Origin: Aurelia coerulea
Lineage: Eukaryota > Cnidaria > Scyphozoa > Semaeostomeae > Ulmaridae
DNA length: 64,000 nucleotides
Reading direction: 5' to 3'
Assembly (NCBI GenBank): GCA_039566865.1
Contig: CM076957.1
Location: 14,207,896 to 14,271,895, forward strand
The notes under the pieces were generated by a model. It ran no database searches, was not told the origin of the DNA, and saw only the letters and a program-made list of their open reading frames with translations. Shown here piece by piece: positions 45,701 through 60,700 of the stretch. Position numbers and translations under genes: made by a program. Numbering within the stretch: the first letter of the stretch is position 1; each line of letters opens with the position of its first letter.

Positions 45701-48700
45701 CTAATTGCTTGCTTCACATTAACTTACCAGGTAACTCTATAGGAAGTATGTAGCTTATGGTATTTGGCTGTTTTAAGGGATACTGACAAGCAGGCATACC
45801 AAAACATAACACATATAGCGGAACAACAACGAATCTGGTTCAGATAAGATTACATATTTCTAATTGCTTGCTTCACATTAACTTACCAGGTAACTCTATA
45901 AGAAGTATGTAGCTTATGGCACTGGGCTCTAAAGGGATACTGACAAGCAGGCATACCACAACATGACACATATTAACAGAACAACAACGAATCTGGTTCA
46001 GATAAGATTATATAATTACTCATCTCAAGCATCTACGAATCTGAAGAGAGCCGTTCAGCTACCCTTCGGCCCCTTTTATAATCACGATTTCGTCAGCTTT
46101 CAACGGATCTTGTAATTGGGTCCTAATAAGCATAGGTTCCAGATCTTTAAAAAGGCTGGTGTAAAGTTGAGTGACCTATTTCTTTGAATTGAATGACTTC
46201 AAAGGAATTTTAGCTAATTCTCTATAATTCTACCGTTGGAATTTTCTGAAATCTTCAATATTTTCAGAATTAAAGTGTTTTTCTTCTTTTTCAAGAATTC
46301 AAGAAAAATTTCCAAAAAAACCTAAAATCATCGTAAATTCTAAACTGTTTGACGCAACATGAAATAATTTCGAAGAAAAGCATAGTTTATGAATGCCTAC
46401 AATATGGTATCAAGCAAAAGTCTGTCACTCATCTGGTTTTTTATTTAGAAATTTGATGACGTCACATCCTCAAATGAGTTTAAATGTAAGATACGCTGTA
46501 ATTTCGAAAAATATTCAAAATTTCTGAAAAGTCCAACGGTAGAATTATAGATAAGTTTCTGAAGTTTTTTTCACGCCATTCAATCAAAGGAAATAGGTCA
46601 CTGAATTTTACACCCGCCTATTTACGCCGAGATAAAGATTTGGAACCTATGCTGTCCTAAAAAGCCTATTTAACGAAAGAAGGTTTTTTTTCGTAAGATG
46701 TGTCCATTGGTTTCTTTCAGATCTTGAGGACTTTCGTTTACTCCTGGACGTTTTGCCCATGGACATGCGAAAGGTGGTTGGCTTTATGATTTACCCAAAT
46801 GCACTGTTCATGTTCTCATTTCAATGTAATACTTAATGTAATACTCTTTTTCTCTGAAGCTCTTTTTCTTTTTCAGTTCTTGAAGCCAAAGTCAGACATA
46901 AAGATGCTAGGAGAAATGATATTTGGCTCTGTAACAATGACATACAGAGGTTCAATTGTCAGAGTTCATCACATAAGGTGTGTATGCATATAGAAGCTAA
47001 ACTTCTTTCTGTAATGATAGCATGTATGGCATAAAATTCCTTGCTGAATATACGTACGCTGCAAGTAATCAGGACACTTACCGATCTTTTAACGACCTCT
47101 CAATCAGAAGTAGCATTCATTCAGAGAATGGAGATCTTGAGAAGGAAAAGGACGGCAACGTCGCCAGAATGTCTCCTTGTCTCCTGCGTACCATGTATTT
47201 TTTATGTACGCCATTCTTTACTTTACATATTATCCTTAACACGTGCGAGTTTACTGCGAAAGTATATATGTGAAATGCAGAACAACAGAAATGGGATTTC
47301 CAAATGATGCAATGAGAGTAACAACTTCATACGCTGTCCTCTCATGGGAACCATGTTCGTACGAAAACCAACGAAGCTATTGAAGCCGATATTCAGAAAC
47401 AAAGGAATCATTGCGTTGCATTTGCAGTTGCCATCCTGACTTCGTAAAGTCCCTGATGTCTCCAAAGAACTTCAAAGAGCTCTCTGCAGCTACTCTTATT
47501 GAATGAAAATGAAACTTTGAATGTGCAATAGTTTGTTGAAATATTTTTGTACCACATGCAAGATATGGGCATTGATAACAAATTTAATTGATTTATGATT
47601 AATTTATTTGGTATTGCTTAATACGAAAACCAACTACCACCAGTAGTAAACAGTTTTCTTTTTTTTTGCAGGACTCCTCCACAGCTACTTTTGAGCAAGG
47701 TGTTTGCCATGCGAACAAGATCATCTGGACAAGGAACCTGGTAATGAGAATTTACAATTAGATACCACTCATCTGGTTTATAGATACCACTCATCTGTTT
47801 TATATACTACAGAGGACCCTTTCTGAATGTTAAGCACGAACACGGCTGTCGTTCATGGGAAATTGATTACAGGCTCGTCCTCTTTCATATTTCAAAGAAA
47901 TTCTCCGTATTTTTCTTCCTACTAAAAAGAGGCCTTAACTCTGGGGAAAGATATATATAATTATGGGCAAGAAAGAGCATCATGTTGGTGTTTTCGGTAG
48001 ATCCCTGAAAAGGACTGAGTAAATTTAGCTGCAAGATCCTGTTTGAAAGCCGTCTTTGCAAAATATCATTGGAGGACGACAGTATATTGTGAAATGTAAA
48101 TTTGCAAGTAGCCATTATTGATCTTGCGTATTATTCTTATACCCGTTATTGCAAAACCAAATAGTAATAATCTTTACCGGGTGACTCAAAAAATGCATGC
48201 CGTTCGAAAGGCTACTGCTCCCTAAATTTGTAAGCAATATTTTTGCAATGTCTGATTGAATACCCAACATGCTCAATTATTGTAGAATTTTTTCTGGCTG
48301 AAATTGTCACTCCGTTCTGATGTTGCAAGGGATTGTCTGGAGAAAGTCGCCTCGAGAAACCTTAAAAACGTGCTAAAATCACGAGCAAATTTCCCCTGAT
48401 ATCTTTACCTTACAGTGATGACTTGAACTCGCTTTAGCACGTGCTATCCTCTTGGGCGGATAGAAAGTCTTCCCCCTGATGTGCGTAACTTATTCAGGGG
48501 ATTCCATGCTCCCAAGAGGACAAAAGATATGCTTTACATGTAAATGTTATTGTTGTTAGGAAGGGAAACCGATGAAATTTTGCTCGTCGTTTTTCTAGGC
48601 TTTGAAAGGGGCTTTCTGCAGAATACCTCCCATATCCACGGGCAGGAATGACCGATTGAAGCTGGGTAAATTACTGAATTTAATTGAACTTATCGGCAAT

Positions 48701-51700
48701 GAAACAAGACAATTTTTAGTATAATTGCTTTGATATTCAAGGAGAAGTAATGTTTCAATTGTCGGGCGTTTGTTTTACTCACCCGGTACATATCAGAAGC
48801 AATTCCTTAATAAAATAACATGTTCTTTCAGTGATAGTAATACATCGAACTTCAACCAGTCGGATTCTATGATTGATCAAGGGAGGAGCTGCTCATCTGA
48901 CAGTATTGCAATTCCAATTATGAGCAGTAGTCCAAACAGGAGTTTGCCAGGTAAGATCTCTTCTGCATATGTAATCAAGAATGTACCGGCTTGCTCGTCA
49001 AGAGATTTTTCATAAGTGAATGAACGGAGCTAAGAGGAGTTGTCTATAAATATGCTTACATAGTCTATTCTTTCTTTAGCTAAACTATATCCATACATGT
49101 ATGGAAGTCATCAAAGACAATAGGCAAATGTTTAGCCTTCCGCATGTAGCTTCTAACTCCGTTGATTCCCTTTAAGAATATAGAATGACCATATGAATGT
49201 TAAATATTTCATACTTTTGCGTTCAAACATCAAATTCAAACTAACACTCCTCCCAAGGGGGAGCATCTAACTGCATATTTATGTAAAAGATTAGAGTCAT
49301 ACATAGCCGACACAGTCACCACTATATCTTACATAAATTTCAGAATCTGTGCACATGCCAGGAACAAGGCCACAGTCTCTTATGTATAGCAGATCAAACT
49401 TGAGTTTGGCATCAAATTATAGTTTTGAAAGTAAGTATCATTTTAATGCAAATTTGCAAATATTGTAACTTATTCTACCATTTCAAGGAATCCTAGCTTT
49501 ATGGTGGAAAGTATATATTTGAGGTCGAAAATGTTTTTCACTAATATTGTTCGTGCCGATTGAATGTTGTGGACGATTTTTTCAAGCTTTTTCCAAAATG
49601 CTTTAGCCAAAACTGTTTATTGTGGTACACGACTTGAAATTTGGCTCAAACGGACTTGAGCCAACTTTTTCGACCTGTACCACAATAAGAATATCAAACG
49701 AAAGATCAATTATGCGTTTTCTTGAAATATAATTTGCTACTCTGTTATGATCCAATGATATATTTCTTAAATTTGCATTCTTCTTAATCTACGAGGTTTT
49801 TGCAATCTCCTTTTAAGTAATCCTCGCCGTTTTTCTTAATTTCAAAGGTATGAACATCTCTGGAAGCATGACATCTTTGCATTCACCAACACCATCTCCC
49901 TGTAATAGTCTCAATAGAAGATGGCAAAGGAGCCAGATGACACGATTAGAAAATTATCAACATTCAAAATTAAAATCTGAGAACACGGAAGAGGTAAGGA
50001 ATATTTCTTATGAAATGTGCTAAAATAATAAAACAGTTGAATTTGATTGTATTCCCAATAGCAAGAAGGAAGCTTTAAAAGAAAATATTACGATTTAGGA
50101 TTCTGACCTGCCATATTGCTTAAAAGTAGAGCCTGGAGTATTAACAAAAAGTATCCGCTAAAGGAGCGTACTGCTTTTTATTCCTGCCTACTGTTGTATA
50201 CTCTTGGCATTTTTGCGTGTTTTAGTTGGACTTATGTTTAAAACGTTAGTCTGACGCTCATTTTCTGTGGGCACTTAGATCTAAGTATGAATTGTGATAT
50301 ATTATCATTGAAATAAAATCAAGATACAAATATGCCGGGCAAGTCAAAAATGATTTAGGCATTAATAAAGTAATAAGGATGTAGCCAAGGTATTCGACTA
50401 CCAAGCAACGTTTGGACCACACATTTCTGTTGATTACTTTTTATACGTGAATGGTTTTGTCGGTTCAATTTTTGGGTCACCCACTTGTACGTTGTATAAA
50501 ATTGTGTAATATTCTCCATTGTATAGGTACAGACTGTTTTTCGTAAACAGCAAAAGATTGGAATTGGTGTTATATTCAATTTATGGGAAACACACGAAGA
50601 GAAAAATAGGTAAGAATTGCCCTCCCTGGAATAGCCCTAATCAGCTAAGGTTCATTTTACCCATTTAAAGTCATGTGACCATGCTCTAGGGGGGTGGTCG
50701 TGTTGTTCTGTGTGTTGCATTCATGGCAGGAGTTTTTATAGCATGAAATATCATCCGATTTGGTCTATTAAGATTTCAACGTGAAGAAATAATGAATTGT
50801 AAACGTTGAACTTAAAACTAACGTTTGTAGAAGAAAACTGCCGATTCAGCTGATTTCAAAGCTGCTTTGTAGGACATGATCCAAATAGTATCATTTCCTG
50901 TAGAAGTGATTTTCTAGCTTTGGCTTTTTATGGAGAGACCTGGTAGCGATTTTGATACTTTGACAAGCAGGCATTATCTATGATATGTAATAGGCAGAAC
51001 AATAACAATGATAGAATGTAGGATCGACAGAAAAGTCTCCCAGAATACTGCAACATGTGTCTATCGGTTAATGGTCTATTTCTAACATGCATTAGCAATT
51101 CTACCGGGCGAGCCAGAAGCCTGTTTTTCTGTTTGCCAGTTTCTATTGATGCAGTTCCTAGCAAATTCGTTTTATTTTGAATTCATTGTATGGAACATAG
51201 GCTAACTTAGATATGAAATTTTTTTTCATCGAAATCGGTCTTTCCGTTCAATGATTGCAAGTGATTTTAGTAAAATCACATTTCGCAAGGTTCCTAGAAA
51301 ATATGCCTTCAAATAGAATTCATATTAATGCAGATGTAAATATCTAAACCATGACAAGCGTACATTCATTTTTTGTGCCAGATAATTGGAAGAAAGCATG
51401 CATTGTGTTAGAGCAAAAAATGAAAAGCTGTTGATGTTAATTTCATATCCTAGGGGACAATTCACTTAATTTTGATTGTTAGGATGCATAAAATCTTTCT
51501 AAAACGATATTTTGTCAGCACAAAATAGCTACATCACAAATTCGTAGATATGGAAAGAGGTGTCCGATTTTACAAACATAATTTCTCAAATCAATGCATA
51601 CTTTTTCTTCTGCATCTTAAAACTTCAATAAACGAAGACATCTGAGTTGTTTTTTTGTCAAAATGTGACTAGTTGAACCATTTTTTCTGACTCACACGGT

Positions 51701-54700
51701 AGATTATCAACTGACCAATGGAAATTAGTTCCTTTGCAGCCGCATAAACAATTTTTCTTTTTGCAGGGTCTTTCAAAATTTCCTGTTCTCGCATTACACA
51801 CTATTTGAAGGGCATTTACAGAAATTGAGGCTATCAATCGAACGCAGTTTCCATGCAAAGAAGAATTTTTATGTGGCTGTTATTGAGGTTCGTATCCACC
51901 CGGCATTTTAATGTTTGTGAAGAAGTTCAAATTAAATCTATCAGCGTCGATTTTATTTGCCATGACAACGTTCATGTTCGTTGAATACCACAATAGGTGG
52001 AATCGTTTCTGGCAAGTAGCAGCACGAGTTTACATAGAGATGATATTATAGGGAAGTAAGTATGCTGATTAGGTGTTGAGGAAGAATGGATTTTCGATGA
52101 ACAGGGATTTACTCCTATAAATGCAAGGAACCAGCAAGATTGTGAAAATGTAGGCCAAATGCAAAAATCCCAAAGGCCAAAAGTTTTCTGTGTGTTTGGA
52201 TTAAGGCAGATTTTCTAAAGAATTTCACAGTTTTTTACGAAATAAGAGGCATGTTGCACTGTTGGTTGATTGCGCTTTAATTGCTTCATGCATTGTCTGA
52301 AATTGATTTGTTGTTTCGATTTACAGGCAATTGAAACTTTCAAAGAAAACGTCTTGAGCTTTTACTCTGCACCTCGTCTTTTGGTAAGTGGAAATTACAT
52401 ATCGTGTCGGATTGGTAGGGGAAATTTCTGGTGTTGCAGAATTTGCAAAATAAGGTGACTGCATTGATCTGGACATTTTATTTCAGTACAGTAGTGTATA
52501 GGATGGCTCGATTTTTGTTAATTCATTGTATCCTTGTTATGGAAGGCAAATTTATTGTAGTTGAGTTCCATGTATACAAACGCTGCCGTTGAGCCAAAGT
52601 ATGGAATAATGCCTGATTCATTGTTTGTTTCTGACTTTATTTCAGGAGCCTGTTTGGTTGAACATGATGAACATTCGTGACAAACAAGAGGAAATTGCAG
52701 AGCGATTTATCAATGTTCTCAATAAAGCTATGGATATATTTGAGACAAAAGAACAGAGCTAGTGAGCATTTTGATTTTGAAACATTTTGATGTGCACATT
52801 TTCAAATAGTTGAAACGATGAAAATGGCAACGAGTTCATATGAACCAAAGTAACGTTGCTTCATTTTATTTTCAGTACAGTTTGAAAGCAGTGAACGTGG
52901 ATACTTGCGTACGCCATATAAATCTGCAAAGTTTGTGTCGAGAAGTCACTGTCCGCGGTGATTAAAGACATTCCTACGGGATAGCGTAGTATTGTTTGTC
53001 ATAACTCATGTCAATTGGATCTTAAAATGATGTTTTTGTCTTAGTTTCCTGTCATCTTTATTAACTGCTGTTCTCACACATCATTTGGCATGGGTTCCAA
53101 CTGTGATGCCTGGTGGATCCGCACCAAACAGGGCTTATTTGGATAAACATTCTTCGACAACGGTATGCCATTTTTTATCCATTGCCTTAAACCTTAAACA
53201 TATGTTATTGCAATGTTGCCGTGATTGTTGTCGGTCTTTTAAAAGCAAACAGTAAGTTTTGATTATTGCTTTGCAATACTATATAGTCCCAGATGGACAT
53301 CAGATGACTAACGATACGAAGGAACGCTAGTTGTTGGTATATTTTCGTCACATGTTTTAGATGGACAGCAGATCACTAATGCTACAAAGGAATGCTAGTT
53401 ATAGGTATATTATCATCACATGGTTTATTACATGGTAGAACTTAAAGCATAGTATTTCAACCAGAGGAAAAGTTGAGAAGAGCAAATAGAACCGGTTTCC
53501 ATAATCAGTGCTACAAAACCAGCACATGTATTTTTTATCATTAGCTGAGGATGGCACAAGTTTATCACCGAAACGCTCGATAATAATTCTTTTACTGGCT
53601 ATGTCATAATATTTTGTCTTCTTATCTACCTGGACTTGTTTTCTATTTATCATTGGATTTATCGATTTATGCATGATTCATGAATCAATACGAAGCTGAG
53701 TTTTTCATCGTGTCATCTTGAGAAGGGTAATTGATATATAAACTGAAACTGTTCGTCGTCACACTGATCATAAAATTCATCTTTTTGCTGAGATCCCCAA
53801 GGTATAGTTCAAATAGATACGAATGCAATTGATATGATGTATTCTAGGGTGTTGCAATTCTTGTTTATTTCAAAGAACCTACTATGTTTACACATACAAC
53901 GACCAAATGTGAAGGTGTTGTGGCGCAGTGGTGTAATCCTCTGACTTTGCAGCCAAAACAGCCAGGCGGAGTGGGTTCGATACCCGATAGGACCCCATTA
54001 TTATTATTATTATTATCAATTTTATTTAAAGTAGGCCTACATATATATATATATATACATACAAGACATATATACATATAGATACAATAGCTATAACTAA
54101 GAGCTAATTCAAGCCTACTATCTAAAAAAGTAAAATTTGTAAGAAAAAAGTAAAAAATAAATTAAATTACGAATGATTAAATACAGACACATTTTACAGA
54201 TTTTTACAATGCTTTTAATATTTACAATGTTTTCTTACTTTTTTTTTCGGTAAATACAGCAGAAAATTTAATATCAGCTCAAGAACCCAACCTGTGCCAC
54301 GAAAGGTCTGCATATTTTACAATTACATTCCTCTCCCCTCCAGGTTTTGATTTTCCTTTTGAAACTGGAGAGAGTATCTGACTGTTTTAGGTCATTGGGA
54401 AGTGCCTGCCATAATCTACACCCAAGGAACGATATTGTCTCTAAGCCATAGCACGTAGTGCGTGCTTGTGGCAAGGATAGGTTATGGCAGCCTCTTAACC
54501 CATAAGAAACTTGTTTTTCAGCGAAAATGTCCTTCATGAAGCTGGGATTAAGGCTCAATTTTGTCTTAAAGACTTCAGTCATTAGCAATTGTAAATTCCT
54601 TATGTGGAGTGGGACCGACTTGTCTCTCAGTAACATCGTATCAAAATCTGTTCTCATATCTTTGTAAGTTATTCGCAATGCCCGTTCGTGAATATGGTTA

Positions 54701-57700
54701 ATTTTATTGTTCAATGTTCTGTCACAGAACATCCATACAAGAGGACAGTAGTTGAATTGGGACAAGATAAATGCCTTCATCATTCGTTTCAGCTGCTCAG
54801 TATCAAGGAAATGAGAAATTCTTGAAAGAGCATGTAGCTTTTGACCAGCCTTTTTACAAAGAGATTTTACTTGCTGTTTGAAGCTGAGCTTTTTGTCAAA
54901 AATCACACCCAGCAGCTTTTCTTCTGTGCTCTCATTTATCGTTACACTTCCGATATTTATGGAAACACTGTTACTCTTGTCTCCAAATACCATTAGATGG
55001 CATTTGTCCTCATTCAGCTTCATGCAGTTGTTTGGAAACCATTTTGTAATTTTAAGGGCATCGCTCTCTAATGTTTTGATGACACTTTCAATGTTGTTAG
55101 CACTGGCATAGATTGTCGTATCATCTGCATAGTTGCAGATTTGAGTGTCTTTCACAAACATGAAGAGATCATTTAGGTATATGTTAAACAGCAGAGGCCC
55201 CAAGACCGAACCTTGTGGCACTCCAATTACTGTTTCTCTCCACGTACTGAAAGACCCATTTATCTTCACCCTCTGCTTCCTTTCACTGAGATAGCTATGG
55301 ATCAACCGCAATGCACTCACACTGAAACCATAAGCACTTAATTTTGCAATCAAGAGCTCATGATTTAAGCAATCAAAAGCCTTTGAGAGGTCCATGAGTA
55401 GTGCTGCTGCTATACCCCGTTTATCTAAGGTCATTTTACAAGTCTCTATTAGTCTTACAAGTGCATCACTTGAGCGTCATGACAGGGGTCGCGGACTCGA
55501 TTAGGTCTGCTCTATTTCTGCGATCCCAGCGCTTGGCGCTGAAAAACGCAACTTCACCTTCACCTTCATATGAGATAAAGCGAGCGCATATATTTCTCTT
55601 TTAGCTGGACGTTCTTGCAAAGTGTCATCCTTATAATCCGCTTTGGGCTCAACTGGGGTAAGTGTTAAATACGAATCTATTGCTTCATTCCTTTTAAACA
55701 TTGCTTGGTAATACCCTGTTTCTTATGTGATTTTGTTTTTACATTGTACAATTGGTTCTATTTTCGTTTGAACGTTAGCGTGGTTCAGTATTTCCGTCTA
55801 CAGGTAATTGTATCCCTCCCCCCCCCCCCATTCTTTTATATGCAGATCACTTGGAGGAGCTTATTAAGCATATTATGCAAATGTGCTCAACTCGTAGATA
55901 GAAGAAGGTATTCAGAAAACTTTTAAAGGAGATATATCCTCAGAGAAGTGTACGGCTCTTCTGTGTCATCACTTTTTATTTCTCATCCCTTGGGTCCCTA
56001 CGATTTCAGCCCTGATTTTATATATATAGTCAACGAGGACGCTGCTGACTTCAGACAATAGAACTGGTACTTCTAGATTGACTTAGCCATGTTGTTAATT
56101 TTGTTTTCACAGCGATCTTTATGGCACAGTTGGCTACCCACCAAGGATTACAAAGACCATTGTAGTGGGAAAAGATCCAACGTTGGTCCGCCAAATTCTC
56201 TACATACTCAGTTATTTCATTCGATGTAGTGACATCAAGGAATATTCGTTAAAGATGCAGTTTGACACAGCATTTGATAGCTTTTCATTGAGAAGCAGTG
56301 ACAAACTTAGCTCATATAGTAAAACACCGACCAACACACCAAATATTGGGAATTGGGCAGAGGATGTTGATCGTGGAATGGAAATGGGGAAAGGAGACCC
56401 TGAAAAGGAAAGAGAAAAGGAACACACAGATGCAAATAAAGCCTTTGATGACCATGAGGAAATTTGTGATTGCATGTGCTCTGTTTTACAGAGCATAGAT
56501 TACATTGGTGGAAAAGGATTACGAAATTTGAAGAAATTCACAAATGTTATAAAGTCAGAGAAAAGCAAACAAACAGAAATTGACAATATAAAAGAGAATG
56601 ATGGGGTTCCTCACGACTCGCCAAATATCTTTACTAAACTCGACGGCCAGAAAGATTTTGATAAAGCAGATTTTAGAAATTTACAAAAGAACCCGACATT
56701 TAGATGTTATTGCTGTCCTGACAAGCATCAGAGCAGAATTTATGTCGACAATGTCGATAGACTGCGGAGGCTGATCACAGATCACAGCGAAAGCGCAGTT
56801 AATGACATAGAATCAAAGTCATGCTATTGTGGAGATCGAGAGACGAGTGAATACGGATCGGAGACAGTTAGCAATCAGTGTACATTATCGAGGCATAGCT
56901 CATGTGCATCGTGTCTAGATTTCTTTAAACGATATGAAATCCGATCACAAGATGAGATCAGATCACAAGATTTGGATTCGGATTACTCGAGTATTGCAAA
57001 TGATGAGCATCTTAATGTAGTGGAAAGCAATGGGATTGAATTGGATTTGCATGATATAGCTTTAGATGTTGATCAAAATGATACTACCTCAGAAAACGAA
57101 GAAGATGAAGAATTCTTCTCCATGAATCTTATGGAGTTGCCTTTTCCAAGGTAAGTTTGAGTCTGGGTCCAATTTTACTGACAAATGTTGTTGAACATCC
57201 TATAAACGGCTTTCTTTAAAGCCAACCAGAATTGAACCAATCAGAATCGGGCCTTGCGTTCCTGGATGATCATTCATTTTGATTTATAAGCTTTGAAAAC
57301 ATTGTTAGGATTTGATAGGTTGTAATTATATTTCATAATAAAATCTCCAAACTTGTTCATGATTGATTATTTTCACCTAAACTGTCTTATTTGGACAAAT
57401 GTGTACCCAGAACCACAGACTTACTCCCGCCTGAAAAAGATGAGAGTCCCCCTACCCCACAACTCCGTGGAGAGTGAGTAGCAGTAAATGTTCATGTCGC
57501 ATGTTATAGTCAAATCTCTCACGGTTGAGTGTTGTCGTGTATTTCAAAAACTGACCCAGAACAACATCGCAAAAGAGGACATCGCAATAGACAACCCACA
57601 ATATAGAGCCCCATGCATAACCAAGGCTCTCAATATTGCTGACTGTGGTAAATGTTTAGGAATTGAAAAGAGTAACTCATATATGATACAAGTTACTGTG

Positions 57701-60700
57701 TATCCATGAAGTCATTAGCATTCCTTTGCTAAGCTTTTTTGCTTCGTTTCCTCTGTAGTTCGGAGATCAAGCCGCTGCCTAAGAGGTAAATAATACTTTG
57801 AAGTAATTTATTGTGAACATGCAGGGCCTTTCATTTTAGAAAATCCGATAAGCTTTTCATACCCTGGTTTGTGACCTGGAAGACCTTTAGGAATTACTGC
57901 AGTTGATCATTGTGAATTCGCAACGAAGCTGAAATGCCTTTGCTCAGCAGCACTTATGCTGTAAGAAGTCCGGTTCTATTTGGGTCCGGTTCTCTTTGAA
58001 AAGCTCGAAAACTTTCGCCATGAAGCCAATTCAAGTTTTCAAACGAAATGTTACACACTACTCTATGTAAAAATAAATAAGCCGTTATTACTTCATGTAA
58101 CCAGAACATTCTGAATTTAGATTGTTTTGGAGGGACTTGGAAGTTCCGTAGGGTAGCAAAGGGTTAAAAGTATGCTTATGAATTGATTCTCAAAACTATG
58201 TTAAGCGCTCAGCCCGACAACAGAGTTGTAATTCTATAAAGTTAGTTTCATGTTGTCGTATGATTTCTCAAATACTGGCTACATTTCCTGAATATTTTTG
58301 TGCCATGAAACAATCAAGTAAACTTTGCAAGTTATTACAGATCTAACAACGATTGTATGTTTTCAGCCTATCAGCCTGTTTTATGCTTTCTATTTTGTAG
58401 GCATTTTGATCACAAAGTGGAGCTACCAAACTTTGGCAGATCACTGCTTGCAGGGTATGTTTACATATGACTTTTCCTATCTAGCACTACCGATTTGCTT
58501 TGCAATGAAAATTCATGTTATGAAATGTTTTAAGACCTCGTTTCTCCTTAATGATTGGTAGAAGGAAACCCTAAGCAAGCTGTTGTTCGGAGTTTCTAAT
58601 ACTTTGTAAGACAGTACGTTGTAAAGATTGTTTCCAGGTGACTCTATTGTAGTCTTTTCGCACAAAGATTTGCTTTTTAGCTGCTGCATTTGTTTGTATA
58701 GCCAGTAAAGGACAAAGTTAAGGCTATTTAGCCATTTTGGAAATTCTTTGGTGGTTCAAGAGCAGCAAGTAATAAGGCCATACAGCTTCGAAATGTGAAA
58801 ATACTTTCGTTGGTAACTGGAAGAAGATATTGACATCTAAGTTTGGTAATCCTTGTTTTTTTACTCTCTAGATACTGCGATAAATTTGTTCCAGATTTTG
58901 CATTACACGGAGTTAGAGCAATCGACATGAAAGCAATCGAAAAGGATCTTCGCCTTTCTGTCAAGGTGGATTTTTAGTTTTTAATTTACCATCATGATAT
59001 ATCGTGGCGGTCTGGTGAAGTGTGACCTTTTGTCTGGATTGATTTTCTTCTTCTTTGCCAGTTCTTATTTGCAGAGCCGCAAGCGCAAGAAACCAATGGA
59101 GGAGGTGCTTGACATGACACCTATCTTGGCAACACCTATAGCATAAAGAATTGTTTTGTTCATATCCAACACAGCGTTTTAATTAGATACCTGAATACAT
59201 TTGCCCGATGCGTACTGTAGCTCAGTTCGAGCAAAATAACCAGAATGTCTTGGAGACAAAATTAGGATCCTGAGGGCATGCTGTACAAAAACGCTTGAGA
59301 GCGAACTTCACACCAACCATTCTATTTATCCCTCCCCGTCCCTTGGTGAAAAAGTGTGCCCTAGAAGCCAGTCAGAAGCGAATCAAAGCGTTCTGCCTAA
59401 AAATGAGTATCCTTGCAAACGTTCTTGCAAAGCTTTTGATCAGGAATCTTTTCCTTTTTTGCACTTCAAATGATATCATGATTGGATGGGTCTGAACTTT
59501 TCAGCCCAAGATCCTGTGCAGGATGGTAGTTGCTTGTCATTTTGTTGTGTCTAAATGTTCACTCTTTATTAAAAGTCTTACATTTATGTCGTGTTTTGCT
59601 TTTTCAGCACTCAGTGCTAGATGAAACTGTTGCGGATGCTGCTTACATCATTGCAGACGTCGATAAAAGGTTTGTTATCTCTATAATTAAGTGCAGGTAC
59701 AGTCTAAGCATGACTTAATCTTAATAATGAATTTATTGGATTACCAAAATGATTGCTCCATGGTTATGTTCTGCATTGATCATCGCCAAATAAGAAAATT
59801 ATTAAGAATACGAGTTGTGCTGTCATTCAAATGGAATAATGAGGAATTCCACAGAAAATCTTAAAGTGAATGAGTAATACTAGTGTGCCTTAAAATATTC
59901 TACTATTACAAAGTGATTTCTTTGAAATAGTATTACATCTCTCCTAGATATAAATCAGTTGTTTGCATTGTATTCGTAAATGCTTATTGCAACTCTTGCG
60001 TTGCGTTTGATTTAAACGACACATGTGTACGTTTTATAAGGCTCTCTTCTTCCTGTCCTGTCCTCTCTGCACTTTGTATTTTCGTTGAAATCGTCGTCGT
60101 CGTCAGGTGCCTTCTGCTCTGAGCAGGTTGGCTGTCACAGATGCCCAGTTCTCTCTATGCTGTGCCTTTCTTGTGGCTTTGGCATAGTTCATTTGTGTCC
60201 ATTCCTTGATGTTATCAAACCACGTTGATCTTGGCCTGCCTCTTCCTCTTTTCCCGTTGAACTTCCTTGAAATCATATGGTTGTAATTGCCTGCAGGAAA
60301 TGCCAGTTGGTTTCGATTTCGAAAAACAAAGATTCATATGGAGCAATTGGAAGGTTAGTAAACTTCAATGATGTTATGAAGTTCTGATGAAGTGTTTTGC
60401 TTTGTTGTTTTGTTTTCCGTCTAGTTTGTATTGAATTCGAAAGAATTGAATACAGTTGAATTGAAGTTCGTATTGAATTCGTTTTCATTTTATTTTTGTT
60501 TCATTATGATTCACCTAAGACAGAGCTGACCAGAGCATAAGACATAAGAAAGGAATTGCTTTGACCAGATATCATTGGAATAGGAAGCAAGAACCAGTGC
60601 GTCCTGCGCGGAGGACGCTCTTGAAGAAATATCACAAGTAATGCTTACAACAAGACAGAAATAGCAAAGCCTTACCAATAATTACGAGCAAGGACAGATA

